Positions 49,554 to 59,111 of a stretch of 64,000 nucleotides of DNA are shown here, piece after piece. Source of the stretch: JALHUB01 sp963719465 (GTDB taxonomy: Bacteria > Chloroflexota > Dehalococcoidia > DSTF01 > JALHUB01); contig OY970386.1 of NCBI GenBank assembly GCA_963719465.1, forward strand, positions 1,488,001-1,552,000, in the 5' to 3' direction. Each line of letters begins with the position of its first letter. The stretch's first letter is position 1. The position numbers and the translations under genes are program-made. The notes under the pieces were generated by a model. The model made no database searches. It was not told the origin of the DNA and saw only the letters and a list, made by a program, of their open reading frames with translations.

Positions 49554-51623
49554 GTGGGAGTCGTGTTCCGGCAGGTACCTTCGCAAAGTCTCCGTCCGGG
49601 GGAGACTGCGACGCCTGCGAATCGACATCTTCCCTATCGGCCCGCCCTTGATGGCATCCGCGCCCTTGCCGTCGCGGCCGTGCTTGCTTACCACGGCGGA
49701 CTGGCGCACGCTCAGGGCGGCTTCCTCGGCGTCGATGCCTTCTTCGTCCTCAGCGGCTTCCTCATTACCAGTCTTCTCCTTGCCGAATGGCGTTCTCATG
49801 GCAGAATCGGCCTGACGGCCTTCTGGTCGCGACGCGCGCGACGCCTGCTGCCGGCGCTCTTCCTCATGTTGCTGGGGGTCGCTTTCTACGCGGCCTGCCT
49901 TGCCCAGCCCGACGAGCTGGACAGGCTGCGCGCCGACGCCCTGGCCACGATCTGCTACGTCGCCAACTGGCGGCAGGTCTTTGCCGGCCAGTCCTACTTC
50001 GACCAGTTCTCGGCCCCGTCGGCGCTGCTACACACCTGGTCGCTGGCGATCGAGGAGCAGTACTACGCGGTGTGGCCGCTCCTTGTCCTGCTGCTGTTGC
50101 GGCTTCGACGCGGCTCGCTGAAGCTGCTGATGCCGGCGTCGGCGCTGATGCTGGTGGGCTCGGCGCTGACGATGGCGCTGCTCTTCCATCCGGGCCAGGA
50201 TCCGTCACGCGTCTACTACGGCACCGACACGCGGGCGCAGTCGCTGCTGGTGGGCTCGCTGCTGGCGATGCTGCTGACGCAGGTCGGGCCGATTTCGGGT
50301 CGGTGGTCGCGTGGGGTCCTCGAAGTCGCGGCGGTCGGCTGTGCCGCAGGTATCGGCTGGACCTGGATGCACGCTACCGGCGGCGACACGTTGCTTTACC
50401 GGGGCGGCTTCCTGATGCTGGCGCTGGCCGTGGCGGTCGTGATAACGGCGGCGGCGCAGCCAAAGGCGGGAGTGGTCGGCAGGGTGCTTTCGCTGCCGCC
50501 GCTGCGAGGACTGGGGCTCATCTCTTACGGCGTCTACCTGTGGCACTGGCCGATATACATGATGCTGACGCCGGGACGCACCGGCTGGAGCGGCTACGAG
50601 CTCTTCCTGCTGCGCGTGGCCGTGACGCTCCTCGTCTCCATCGTCTCCTACAACGCGGTCGAGATGCCGATCCGCCGTGGCGCCTTCAAAGGCTGGAACT
50701 TCTCCTGGACGCTGGCGCCATCCGCCGCCGGCTGCGTGGCCGTCGCCGTCGTGCTGGTGACGAGGGGCGGCATCACGCCGGTCACGCACGCGCTGGGGCC
50801 GACGGAGGATATGCCGACGCCCTCCGCGGCGGCTGTGGCGGCCTCGGCCGCCGAGACCGGCCCGGTGCGCGTGCTCGTGAAGGGCGATTCTATCTCGCTC
50901 ACGCTGGGGGGCGGAATCGAGAACGTGGGCCCTTCTGTCGGCCTGCTAGGCTGGAACAGGGGCATCATCGGCTGCGGCTTCTTCCCCGTGGACGAAGACC
51001 TCGGCGACAACGGCGAGTGGACGATAGAACGCGCAAAGCTGTGCAAGAACTGGCGCGCGAACTGGACCGCCGACGTCGAAGCGTTCCACCCGGACATCGT
51101 CCTCATGCTGTCGGGCCCGTGGGACGCGATAGACCTGAACGTCGGCGGGCACATGATCGTCGTGGGCACGCAGGAGTGGCATGACTACGCGATGGCGTCG
51201 CTGGAGAACGCCCTGACCGCCTTCACGTTCGAAGGCGCGAAGATCGCGCTCCTGACGGCGCCGTGCTTCGAAGACCGTCAGACGGAGCTGGCGCAGACGA
51301 TTGGGGGGAAGCACCTGCTGACCTGGCCCGTCGACGACCTGAACGCGATCTATCGCGAGTTCGCGGCGGACCATCCGGACAAAGTGACGCTGATTGACCT
51401 GAATGCCCGCCTCTGTCCGACCGGGCAGTACGAGGACGTGAAGGTTGAGGGCACGGACATCGACATGCGTGGCGACGGCGTGCACTTCACGCCCGAAGGC
51501 GCCGCGGAGATGACGCACTGGCTGGCACCCCAGCTGATCGCCATGGTGAGGGGCGAAAGCAGCGCCGACGCGGGCGTTTCCGCCGCAAGCGCGCCGACAC
51601 CGCTGGCGACGACGGTTCCCTGA
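49554..51623 (+). CDS. OafA/YrhL-type acyltransferase with C-terminal SGNH domain
   Basis: The protein has 689 residues. Residues about 28-380 form an acyltransferase-3 membrane domain: YRPALDGIRALAVAAVLAYH, FLGVDAFFVLSGFLITSLLL, RRARRLLPALF, LLHTWSLAIEEQYYAVWPLL, YGVYLWHWPIYM. The C-terminal third is an extracytoplasmic SGNH-like domain (VLVKGDSISLTLGGGIENVG, with a late D-x-x-H in GDGVHFTPEGA). Such fusions O-acetylate surface glycans or peptidoglycan. The start is GTG; a second GTG at 49563 is possible. Confidence 0.9.
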   Translation: MGVVFRQVPSQSLRPGETATPANRHLPYRPALDGIRALAVAAVLAYHGGLAHAQGGFLGVDAFFVLSGFLITSLLLAEWRSHGRIGLTAFWSRRARRLLPALFLMLLGVAFYAACLAQPDELDRLRADALATICYVANWRQVFAGQSYFDQFSAPSALLHTWSLAIEEQYYAVWPLLVLLLLRLRRGSLKLLMPASALMLVGSALTMALLFHPGQDPSRVYYGTDTRAQSLLVGSLLAMLLTQVGPISGRWSRGVLEVAAVGCAAGIGWTWMHATGGDTLLYRGGFLMLALAVAVVITAAAQPKAGVVGRVLSLPPLRGLGLISYGVYLWHWPIYMMLTPGRTGWSGYELFLLRVAVTLLVSIVSYNAVEMPIRRGAFKGWNFSWTLAPSAAGCVAVAVVLVTRGGITPVTHALGPTEDMPTPSAAAVAASAAETGPVRVLVKGDSISLTLGGGIENVGPSVGLLGWNRGIIGCGFFPVDEDLGDNGEWTIERAKLCKNWRANWTADVEAFHPDIVLMLSGPWDAIDLNVGGHMIVVGTQEWHDYAMASLENALTAFTFEGAKIALLTAPCFEDRQTELAQTIGGKHLLTWPVDDLNAIYREFAADHPDKVTLIDLNARLCPTGQYEDVKVEGTDIDMRGDGVHFTPEGAAEMTHWLAPQLIAMVRGESSADAGVSAASAPTPLATTVP

Positions 51624-51646
51624 ACCCGGTACGGCGGCGTTGACCC

Positions 51647-52222
51647 CTACATCTGCTCCGGACCCATGTCGAGAGCGAAGGGCGGGTACTGCTCGACGAG
51701 CGAGGCGTGGTACCCGAGCAGGCGGGCTTCCCAACGCACGACGCCGCGCTGGAAGTCGTAGATGCCGTCCGGGTAGTTCTCCTGCACGAGGATCATGATC
51801 GCCGCGACGACCCACAGAACCTCCGAAACGGCGCCCAGCACCCCAACAACGATGGCGCTTGGGATGCTATAGATCCAACGTAGCAGGGCCGTTCCGACAG
51901 TCGGACTGCCGCCGCGTTGCACCTCGAACTTTACCTGCTCTTCGACTCCCTCGGCGGGAAGACGGCCAATCAGAAAGAAGACGTAGGCGTAGTAGCTGAC
52001 AATCGAGCGCAACCAGCCCGTCGTCTTTGGGCCGTCCTCATCGAGGTACTTCTGCGATCCCTTCTGCGAGATCGAGATGGCCGCCATGATCGGGAAGACG
52101 AGGTAAGCGAGCCACATGACGACGCCCAACACTATCGCCACCAGAATAGCGATGAGTACCTGCGGCCGCTGGAATTTCTCGGGCCGGGCGACAACGTCGA
52201 AGGTTACCGGGTAACCAGCCAA
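51647..52222 (-). CDS. DUF4389 membrane protein
   Basis: The 191-residue protein begins AGYPVTFDVVARPEKFQRPQ and ends with WEARLLGYHASLVEQYPPFA, the two conserved ends of DUF4389. Transmembrane segments lie near residues 25-50 and 110-140. I chose the TTG at 52222, six bases after GGAAAGGAG, over a TTG nine codons upstream. Function is unknown. It is transcribed divergently from the glycyl radical enzyme. Confidence 0.78.
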   Translation of the reverse strand: MAGYPVTFDVVARPEKFQRPQVLIAILVAIVLGVVMWLAYLVFPIMAAISISQKGSQKYLDEDGPKTTGWLRSIVSYYAYVFFLIGRLPAEGVEEQVKFEVQRGGSPTVGTALLRWIYSIPSAIVVGVLGAVSEVLWVVAAIMILVQENYPDGIYDFQRGVVRWEARLLGYHASLVEQYPPFALDMGPEQM

Positions 52223-52360
52223 TGGAATCTCCTTTCCCGCCGGGTCCAACCGGCCTGTCGCATCTTGCTTCTCTAGGGCCGCTTCGCGGGTCTGCCCGTC
52301 TCCTTGTCTCCGGTGTTAGAATCTATCTACCGTCTTTGCGCTGCCAGCAGGAGGTCGAGA

Positions 52361-55333
52361 GTGACGATTCAGGATTCGGTCGTCGAACGCGCGACCGGCG
52401 CGTACCTGGCGGCCGTCCTGAAGCTGGTCGCCGTCCGCTTCAACCGCAGCGCTGACCTCCAGAGCGAACTCTATCAGCGACGGAACGGTCTGTCGAGCCC
52501 CTTCGATTCACGTTTTCAGTTCCGCACGCTTGATGGCGCTATTAATCTCTATCTTAGCATTGAGGGCGGGCGCATGCGGGGCGGCTTCGGCACGGTCCGC
52601 GAGCCGCACGTGGTCGCCACGTTTCGCGACGCCGCCTCGCTGCGCGCGTTCCTCTCGCCCTTCGCCCGCAGCGACCCGCTGAACCTCATGATCGACAACA
52701 AGCTCGCGTTCGAGGGCAATCTGAGTCATCTGGGGCGCCTGGGCCACCTCACCGCCATCGCCCGAGACCGTGGCTGGCGAAAGAAGGTGGCCGCAACGGC
52801 AGCGGAGGACGCAGCGAAGGCCGGCGCCTCGATGCTGGCAACGTCGCGGGCGGAGCGACGCCGCGAGACGCTGCGCTGCGAGCGGACGGCGGAAGTCGCC
52901 GTTCTCGACGACGCGTATCTCAGCCGCTACAGCATCGACGACTTCCCGCGGCTGAAGGCGATGCGGGCGGAGTTCTTCGGCGCCCGCGGCGAGGTCTGCA
53001 CCGAGCGGCCGCGGCTCGTCACGGAGTACTACCGCGAGCACGGCTTCGAGACGGACGCCGAAGGCCGCGAGATCGACCCGGAGCTGCGGCAGGCCGGAGC
53101 GCTGCACCACGTGCTCGTCAACAAGGAGCCGATCATCCGTAAGCGGGCGCTCCTCCCCGGAACGACGACCACGAAGTTCCCCGGCGTCGTCATCTACCCG
53201 GAGACGGGCGGCACGACGATCTGGGCGGAGCTCACGACGGTGAGCCGGCGAGAGCTAAACCCCTATCGCATCTCGCCGGAGGACGTTGACCTGCTCGGCC
53301 GCGAGGTCTTTCCGTTCTGGACCGACCGCAACGTGCGCGAGTGGACGCGACATCGTTGGGGCAACCCGCGTTGCCAGCAGCTCGACGAGCGCTGGGTGCT
53401 GTACTTCATGTGGAAGACGGCGGCCGTCTCGCACACGATCCCCGACTACCCCGGCGTGCTCCGACGCGGTCTGCTCGCGTTCCGGGGGGACGCTGCCCGC
53501 GGCGAAGCGAACGCCGGCGACGGGAAGGTTCGCAACTTCTACCGCGCCGTCCAGACGGTCATCGACGGCGTGCTGCGCTATGCGGAGCGGCTGGCGGAGC
53601 GGGCGGAGTCGATGGCAGCGACGGAAAGCGATGCGCAGCGTCGGGACGAGCTGCTGGAGATGGCGCGGATCTGCCGCAAGGTGCCGGCGAATCCAGCGGA
53701 GTCGCTGCAGGAAGCGCTGAGCGTCATTCTGCTCCTCCAGATCGCGCTGCACATGGAGAACATGAACGCCGGCTTTTCCATCGGCCGCCTGGACGCGTGG
53801 CTGCAACCGTACTTCCTTCACGACGCGGCGCGGGCGGAGACGGTGGAAGAGAAGGAGGCGGTCGTGCGGCGGGCAATCGAGCTCGTCGGCTCCTTTTTCT
53901 TGCAGTGCAACGACCACCTGCCGCTGGTGCCGAGCGTTGGCATGCGGCTCTTCGCCGGCAGCTCATCGGACATGGCGGTCACGATCGGCGGCGTCGATGC
54001 GAAGGGCAAGAGCGCCGTCTGCGACATGACGTACGTCATCCTGAAGGCGGCGGAGATGCTGACGCTTCGCGACCCGAACCTGAACGCCCGCTTTCACCCG
54101 AAGGCGAACTCGCTCGAATACCTGCGCCGCCTCTGCGAGGTCAACGTCATCACGACATCCGCGCCGTCGATCCACAACGACGAGGCGGTCATCGCCGCGC
54201 TCCTGTCGCAGGGGTTTGCGCCCGAGGACGCGCGCGACTGGGGTGCGACCGGCTGCGTCGAGCCGACGAGCTGCGGGCGCCACATGGGCCACACCAACTC
54301 GATGCTGCTCAACACGGTCGCGGCGCTGGAGATGGCGCTCAACGACGGCTTTCACCCGCTCGTCGGCGAGCAGATCGGCCCGCGCACCGGCGATCCGGCC
54401 GCCGGCGCCTTCGACACGTTCGATGCCTTTCTGGCCGCCTATAAGCAACAGCTCGGCTACCTGATCGGCCAGTCGGTGGAGTACAACAACCTGCTAGGGC
54501 GAGCGCACCAGTACCTGCACCCGACGCCGCTGCTGTCGTCGCTGATCGGCGGCTGCCTGGAGAGCGGGCGCGACGTCATCGAAGGCGGCGCGAAGTACAA
54601 CAGCTCCGGCGCCGCGCTGGTGTCGCTGGCCGACGTCATCGACAGCCTGCTGGCCATCCGGCAGCTCGTCTACGAGGAGAAAGCGGTCGACTTCCCGACG
54701 CTGCTGCGGGCCCTCCGCGACGATTTCGCCGGGCACGAGGCGCTGCACGCGCGCATCATGAAGCGGGTGCCGAAGTTCGGCTCCGACGCGCCGGGCACGC
54801 GGGAGATGGCGCAGGAGCTCATCGATTTCATCTTCAACGAGTATCAGTCGCGGCAGAACTACCGCGGCGGGCGCTATACGAGCGGCTACTGGAGCATGTC
54901 CAACCACGTCGTCTTCGGCTCGCTGTCTGGCGCCCTGCCGAGCGGTCGCAAGCGGGGGAAGGCGTTCACACCGGGGATCACGCCGTCGGCGTCGGCGTCG
55001 CCGAACCTGCTGGACAACATCCGCACCATCGCGGCGCTCGACCCGCTGAAGATGCCAAACAACATCGCCTTCAACGTCAAGCTGGCGCCCGCGCCCGGTG
55101 AGCCGCACGCGGAGTTCGTCGAGCACGCCACGGCCTACGCGAAGACGTACTTCGAGCTCGGCGGCATGCAGATGCAGTTCAACATGGTGACTACGGAGAC
55201 CCTCCGCGACGCGATGGCCCACCCCGAGAGCTACCGCAACCTCATGGTCCGCATCTCCGGCTACAACGCCTACTTCGTCGAGCTTAACCGTGAGATGCAG
55301 ATCGAGCTGATCGAGCGGGCGGAGTACCGCTGA
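52361..55333 (+). CDS. glycyl radical enzyme (PFL/diol dehydratase superfamily) with extra N-terminal domain
   Basis: The enzyme has 990 residues. The thiyl Cys is C632 in TGCVEP, with the glutamate two residues later that many eliminases use. The glycyl radical site is G967 in VRISGYNAYFVEL, near the C-terminus as required. PFL-superfamily blocks include FWTDRNVREWTRHRW, NARFHPKANSLEYLRRLCEVN and HPTPLLSSLIGGCLESGRD. Residues about 15-150 are an extra domain resembling an SCP2-type lipid carrier (FRTLDGAINLYLSIEGGRMRGG), not usual for this superfamily. Text after the Cys (SCGRHMGHTNSMLLNTV) differs from known choline, glycerol and isethionate enzymes, so the substrate is unknown. GTG 52361 follows AGGAGG. 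The activase follows four bases later. Confidence 0.88.
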   Translation: MTIQDSVVERATGAYLAAVLKLVAVRFNRSADLQSELYQRRNGLSSPFDSRFQFRTLDGAINLYLSIEGGRMRGGFGTVREPHVVATFRDAASLRAFLSPFARSDPLNLMIDNKLAFEGNLSHLGRLGHLTAIARDRGWRKKVAATAAEDAAKAGASMLATSRAERRRETLRCERTAEVAVLDDAYLSRYSIDDFPRLKAMRAEFFGARGEVCTERPRLVTEYYREHGFETDAEGREIDPELRQAGALHHVLVNKEPIIRKRALLPGTTTTKFPGVVIYPETGGTTIWAELTTVSRRELNPYRISPEDVDLLGREVFPFWTDRNVREWTRHRWGNPRCQQLDERWVLYFMWKTAAVSHTIPDYPGVLRRGLLAFRGDAARGEANAGDGKVRNFYRAVQTVIDGVLRYAERLAERAESMAATESDAQRRDELLEMARICRKVPANPAESLQEALSVILLLQIALHMENMNAGFSIGRLDAWLQPYFLHDAARAETVEEKEAVVRRAIELVGSFFLQCNDHLPLVPSVGMRLFAGSSSDMAVTIGGVDAKGKSAVCDMTYVILKAAEMLTLRDPNLNARFHPKANSLEYLRRLCEVNVITTSAPSIHNDEAVIAALLSQGFAPEDARDWGATGCVEPTSCGRHMGHTNSMLLNTVAALEMALNDGFHPLVGEQIGPRTGDPAAGAFDTFDAFLAAYKQQLGYLIGQSVEYNNLLGRAHQYLHPTPLLSSLIGGCLESGRDVIEGGAKYNSSGAALVSLADVIDSLLAIRQLVYEEKAVDFPTLLRALRDDFAGHEALHARIMKRVPKFGSDAPGTREMAQELIDFIFNEYQSRQNYRGGRYTSGYWSMSNHVVFGSLSGALPSGRKRGKAFTPGITPSASASPNLLDNIRTIAALDPLKMPNNIAFNVKLAPAPGEPHAEFVEHATAYAKTYFELGGMQMQFNMVTTETLRDAMAHPESYRNLMVRISGYNAYFVELNREMQIELIERAEYR

Positions 55334-55337
55334 CCCC

Positions 55338-56249
55338 ATGCCCGCGAACGCGCCGGAGCGAAGGCGGCCGCTGATCGTCGACGTGCGCCACAACGCGCTC
55401 GACGACGGCCCCGGCATCCGCACGACCGTCTTCTTCAAGGGCTGCCCGCTGGCCTGCGTCTGGTGCCACAACCCGGAGGCGATCTCCTCGGCGCCGGAGA
55501 TCGCATTTGTGGCGAAGGAGTGCATTGATTGCGGCGAGTGCCAGCCGGTCTGCGAGCCGAGGGCGCTGGGCCCGGGCCCGAGCGTCGTCTTCGACCGGTC
55601 GCGCTGCACCCTTTGCGGCGCCTGCGTCGATGCCTGCCCGACCGGCGCGTTGAAGCGGGTCGGGCGATTCTGGGAGGTCGACGAGCTTGTCGCCGACCTG
55701 CTCCGCGACCTGCCGTTTTATCGCAACTCCGGCGGCGGCGTCACGCTCTCCGGCGGCGAGGCGACGATGTTCCCGCGCTACCTCGAGGAGCTGCTGGCGC
55801 GCCTTCACGAGGCCGGCATCCGCACGCTTGTCGAGACGTGCGGCCTCTTCCGGCTGGAGACGTTCCGCGAGCGGCTGCTGCCGCACGTCGACCAGGTCTA
55901 CTTCAACGTCAAGTTCGTCGACGAGGCGCTGCACCGGCGGTACACCGGCCGGCCCAACGGCGTTATCCTGGCGAACCTGGGGGCGCTGTCGAAACTCGCG
56001 CCCGGCCACGTCTTCCCACGCGTGCCGCTCATCCCCGGCCTGACCGCGGAGCTCGACAACCTGCGTGCGATTGGCGCCTTCCTGCGAGGGCTCGGCTTCG
56101 CGGAGGCGCGATTGCTGCCGTACAACCCCTTGTGGTCGGAGAAGGCGGCGAGCGTGGGCCGGGAGAGCGGCTATCGCCACGAAGGCTGGCTCTCGAAGGA
56201 GGAGCAGGCGGCCTGCGAGAGCGCCTTCTTCGAGGCGCTATGTGGCTGA
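55338..56249 (+). CDS. glycyl radical enzyme activase (radical SAM)
   Basis: The 303-residue activase abstracts hydrogen from the glycyl radical Gly of its partner. It has the radical SAM motif C36-x3-C40-x2-C43 (GCPLACVWCHNPE), two ferredoxin-type motifs (CIDCGECQPVC, CTLCGACVDACP) and GGGVTLSGGEATMFP. The extra clusters are typical of activases other than PflA. It lies four bases behind the enzyme gene, so the pair is an operon. Oxygen-sensitive chemistry implies anaerobic or microaerobic use. Confidence 0.92.
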   Translation: MPANAPERRRPLIVDVRHNALDDGPGIRTTVFFKGCPLACVWCHNPEAISSAPEIAFVAKECIDCGECQPVCEPRALGPGPSVVFDRSRCTLCGACVDACPTGALKRVGRFWEVDELVADLLRDLPFYRNSGGGVTLSGGEATMFPRYLEELLARLHEAGIRTLVETCGLFRLETFRERLLPHVDQVYFNVKFVDEALHRRYTGRPNGVILANLGALSKLAPGHVFPRVPLIPGLTAELDNLRAIGAFLRGLGFAEARLLPYNPLWSEKAASVGRESGYRHEGWLSKEEQAACESAFFEALCG

Positions 56250-56413
56250 AGATCGCCGCGCCGACGGCCCTGCCCGTTCCAATCTTCATTCTTTCTTCAC
56301 GGTGACCAGCCGGAGCTTCACAGCCTCGGCATGCCCGCGTCGCAGACTGTCTATTGTGAGGAGCGTCGGGTGGTTCGACGCCCCGTGCGCAAGGACGGCG
56401 GGAGGGGACGTTC

Positions 56414-57271
56414 GTGGAGCTGGGAAGGCCAGCATTACAGCAGTTGAGGCTGCCTCTGCTCAACCGGGCCTGGTTCCAGGTCCTCGTTACGGGCACCGCC
56501 TTGTTCTTCGTCGTCCAGGCCGCCTTTCGGGCGACTGATAATCCCAGCTTCCTGCCGACGCTCCTCGTTCTTGGCGCTTTCGTCGTGCCGGCCAGCTTCG
56601 TCCTCTACGTCTACGAGCGGGAGCCCGTGGACGACCTTCCCCTGCCGACGATCGCCTTCTGCTTCCTGTGGGGCGGCGTCGTCGCGACCGTGACGGCGGG
56701 CGTGCTCGAATACCAGGCGCTGCGAGCGCTGGGGCCGCTGCAGCTCTTCGGCGTCGCCTTCATCGAGGAAGCGACGAAGCTCGTTCTGCCGCTGATCCTC
56801 TTCGTCGGCTGGCGCTACCGGACGCAGGCACACGGCCTGGTCTTCGGCGTGGCGGCGGGAATGGGGTTCGCCGCGCTGGAAAGCATGGGATACGGCTTCG
56901 TCGCCCTGGGCCAGTCGCAGGGCAACGTGAGCGACGCGGTCTCGGTGCTGATGCTGCGCGGGCTGCTTTCTCCCGCCGCGCACGCTGCCTGGACGGGACT
57001 CGTCTGCGCCGTGCTCTGGCGGGAGCGTCAGAAGGCGGGGCATTTCGTGCTCAACTTCCCGGTGGCGGGCGCGTTTGCGCTGGCGGTGCTTCTCCACGCT
57101 CTCTGGGACATCTTCGACGGCCTGACCGGTCGGACGATCATTGGCGCCGCTGGCATCGAGCTCTTGAGCGCGGCCGTGGCGCTAGCGAGCTTGCGTCTTC
57201 TCTTTCAGATGGTGAGCGAAGCTGCGCGGAGCAGCCTCTCGATGAGGCAAATGCCGAGCGCAATCCGCTGA
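56414..57271 (+). CDS. PrsW-like intramembrane metalloprotease
   Basis: The 285-residue polytopic membrane protein has the PrsW motifs: FIEEATKLVLPLI (E-E-x-x-K), GFAALESMGYGF (F-x-x-x-E), PAAHAAWTG and LLHALWDIFDG (conserved His and Asp). PrsW proteases cleave anti-sigma factors in Bacillus; no anti-sigma gene is nearby. It starts with GTG and stands alone on the plus strand. Confidence 0.83.
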   Translation: MELGRPALQQLRLPLLNRAWFQVLVTGTALFFVVQAAFRATDNPSFLPTLLVLGAFVVPASFVLYVYEREPVDDLPLPTIAFCFLWGGVVATVTAGVLEYQALRALGPLQLFGVAFIEEATKLVLPLILFVGWRYRTQAHGLVFGVAAGMGFAALESMGYGFVALGQSQGNVSDAVSVLMLRGLLSPAAHAAWTGLVCAVLWRERQKAGHFVLNFPVAGAFALAVLLHALWDIFDGLTGRTIIGAAGIELLSAAVALASLRLLFQMVSEAARSSLSMRQMPSAIR

Positions 57272-57392
57272 CTTAGCGGCGGCCGCTCGTCAGGCGAGGT
57301 GAGCGGCAACGTCGCCGCCTACGCCGCCACCTAACTTCAGCAGCCAGCCGCAATAAAGAAGAGCCCTCATCGAAGTTAGGGGCGTACGATTT

Positions 57393-57423
57393 GGGGGCCG
57401 CTCGGGGAAGCCGAGCGGCCCCC
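57393..57423. terminator. GCCGCTCGG palindrome, copy 3
   Basis: A perfect 13-bp stem GGGGGCCGCTCGG/CCGAGCGGCCCCC with a five-base loop lies between the PrsW-like and esterase genes. It is the third copy of the palindrome found at 17523 and 26139. Confidence 0.55.
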
Positions 57424-57556
57424 CGCTTGCGGCGCCTCGCCCTTCTCAGTGCCGACTTCCGCTTCCACCTTCCCCGCTGGCTGCTTGCGGTCGCAATCGG
57501 TATACTTGAAGCCGCAAACGGGCAGCATAGGAGGGATAGGAGTAAATCGAGAGCGA

Positions 57557-59101
57557 ATGATGGCGATAACCGCAAGCACGAGCAAAGGACGCCTCGAGGG
57601 CGTCGAGGAAGGCGACCAGCTGGTCTTCAGGGGCATCCCGTACGCCGCGCCGCCGGTGGGCGACGGGCGCTTTCGCGGGCCGGGGGCGGCGTCTCCCTGG
57701 CCGGGCGTTCGCCAGGCGACCGAGTTCGGGCCGCGGGCCCTGCAGGTCCCTAATGAGGCGCTGGAGGCGATACTGGGCAGCGCCAAGGACCAGCCGCCGA
57801 CCAGCGAGGATTGCCTCTATCTCAACGTGCGTACGGCATCCGTCGGGGGGCCGCCGCGACCCGTCATGGTCTGGCTGCACGGCGGCGGGTTCAACATCGG
57901 CGCCGGCTCCGACCCTTTCTACCAGGGAAGCGCGCTCGTCGGCCGCGGCGTCGTGCTCGTGACCATTAACTACCGCCTCGGGCCGTTCGGCTTCCTTTGC
58001 GCGCCGGGTTTCGCTTCGACGCCGGAGGAACCATGCGCCAACTTCGGCCTGCTCGACCAGATCGCCGCCCTGAAGTGGGTTCGGTCCGAGATCGCGTCGT
58101 TCGGTGGCGATCCGGCAAACGTCACGGTCTTCGGCGAGTCCGCCGGCGCGATGAGCATCGGCACGCTGCTCGCTTCGCCGCTTGCCGCCGGGCTCTTCGA
58201 CAAGGCGATCCTCCAGAGCGGCGCCGCCCACCAGGTGCTGACGATGGAGCAGGCCGCCGGCAACGCCGCGACATTCGCCGGCGCTCTCGGGTGCGCGCAG
58301 CTCGACGCGTCGGTTCGCGCGCGGCCGGTGGAAGAGCTCGTCGCGGCGCAGGCGAAGCTGGAGTCGGAGGCTGGTTGGACCACCCGGCGCTCCGCCGGTC
58401 TCGGGCTGCTGTACCAACCGGTCGTGGACGGCCTCGTCGTTCCCGTACACCCGATCGAGGCGATTCGCGACGGCTCTTGCCGCGACATTCCGATTCTGAT
58501 CGGCACGACGCTCGAAGAGTACAAGCTGTTCGCTGCGATGGCGCCGCAGCTGCGGCAGATGACGGAGGAGCAGCTGCTGAAACGCGTGGCGCGGCTCTTG
58601 CCGAACGGCGACGTAGAGCGCGCCGCGTCGCTAGTCGAGGCCTACCGGCACGAAAGGACCGCCCGCGGCGAGGCCACCTCCACGTATGAGCTGCTCTGCG
58701 CCATCGTGACCGACTGGCTCTTCCGCGTGCCGGCTGACCGCCTGGCCGAGGCGCAGGCGGCGCACAACGAGCGCGTCTTCCACTACCGCCTCGACTGGCG
58801 CTCGCCGCTGGGCGACGGCATCCTCGGCGCCTGCCACGCCATCGACCTGCCGCTCGTCTTCGGCACGCAGCGCCTGGCGCGTCGCTGGGTCGGCCGCGGC
58901 GAAGAGGTGGACGCTCTGGCGGCGAGAATGGGGGACGCCTGGGTGGCGTTTGCTTCCAGCGGCGACCCGAGCACGCCCAGCCTGCCCTGGCCTCGCTTCG
59001 AGGCGACGCACCGGCGCACGCTTATTCTCGACGCCGAGCGGCGCGTCGAGGACGCGCCGCGCGAAGCCGAGCGACGCTGCTGGGACGGCATCATCCGCTG
59101 A
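57557..59101 (+). CDS. type B carboxylesterase
   Basis: The 514-residue alpha/beta hydrolase of the carboxylesterase/para-nitrobenzyl esterase family has FRGIPYAAPPVGDGRF, SEDCLYLNV, VMVWLHGGGFNIGAGS (oxyanion hole), the nucleophile VFGESAGAMS, and the catalytic His region GACHAIDLPLVFG. It has no signal peptide. The ATG is the first plausible start; the open frame extends further upstream without coding character. The gene converges on the histidine kinase with only 10 bases between stops. Confidence 0.9.
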   Translation: MMAITASTSKGRLEGVEEGDQLVFRGIPYAAPPVGDGRFRGPGAASPWPGVRQATEFGPRALQVPNEALEAILGSAKDQPPTSEDCLYLNVRTASVGGPPRPVMVWLHGGGFNIGAGSDPFYQGSALVGRGVVLVTINYRLGPFGFLCAPGFASTPEEPCANFGLLDQIAALKWVRSEIASFGGDPANVTVFGESAGAMSIGTLLASPLAAGLFDKAILQSGAAHQVLTMEQAAGNAATFAGALGCAQLDASVRARPVEELVAAQAKLESEAGWTTRRSAGLGLLYQPVVDGLVVPVHPIEAIRDGSCRDIPILIGTTLEEYKLFAAMAPQLRQMTEEQLLKRVARLLPNGDVERAASLVEAYRHERTARGEATSTYELLCAIVTDWLFRVPADRLAEAQAAHNERVFHYRLDWRSPLGDGILGACHAIDLPLVFGTQRLARRWVGRGEEVDALAARMGDAWVAFASSGDPSTPSLPWPRFEATHRRTLILDAERRVEDAPREAERRCWDGIIR

Positions 59102-59111
59102 ACCAGCGCGG

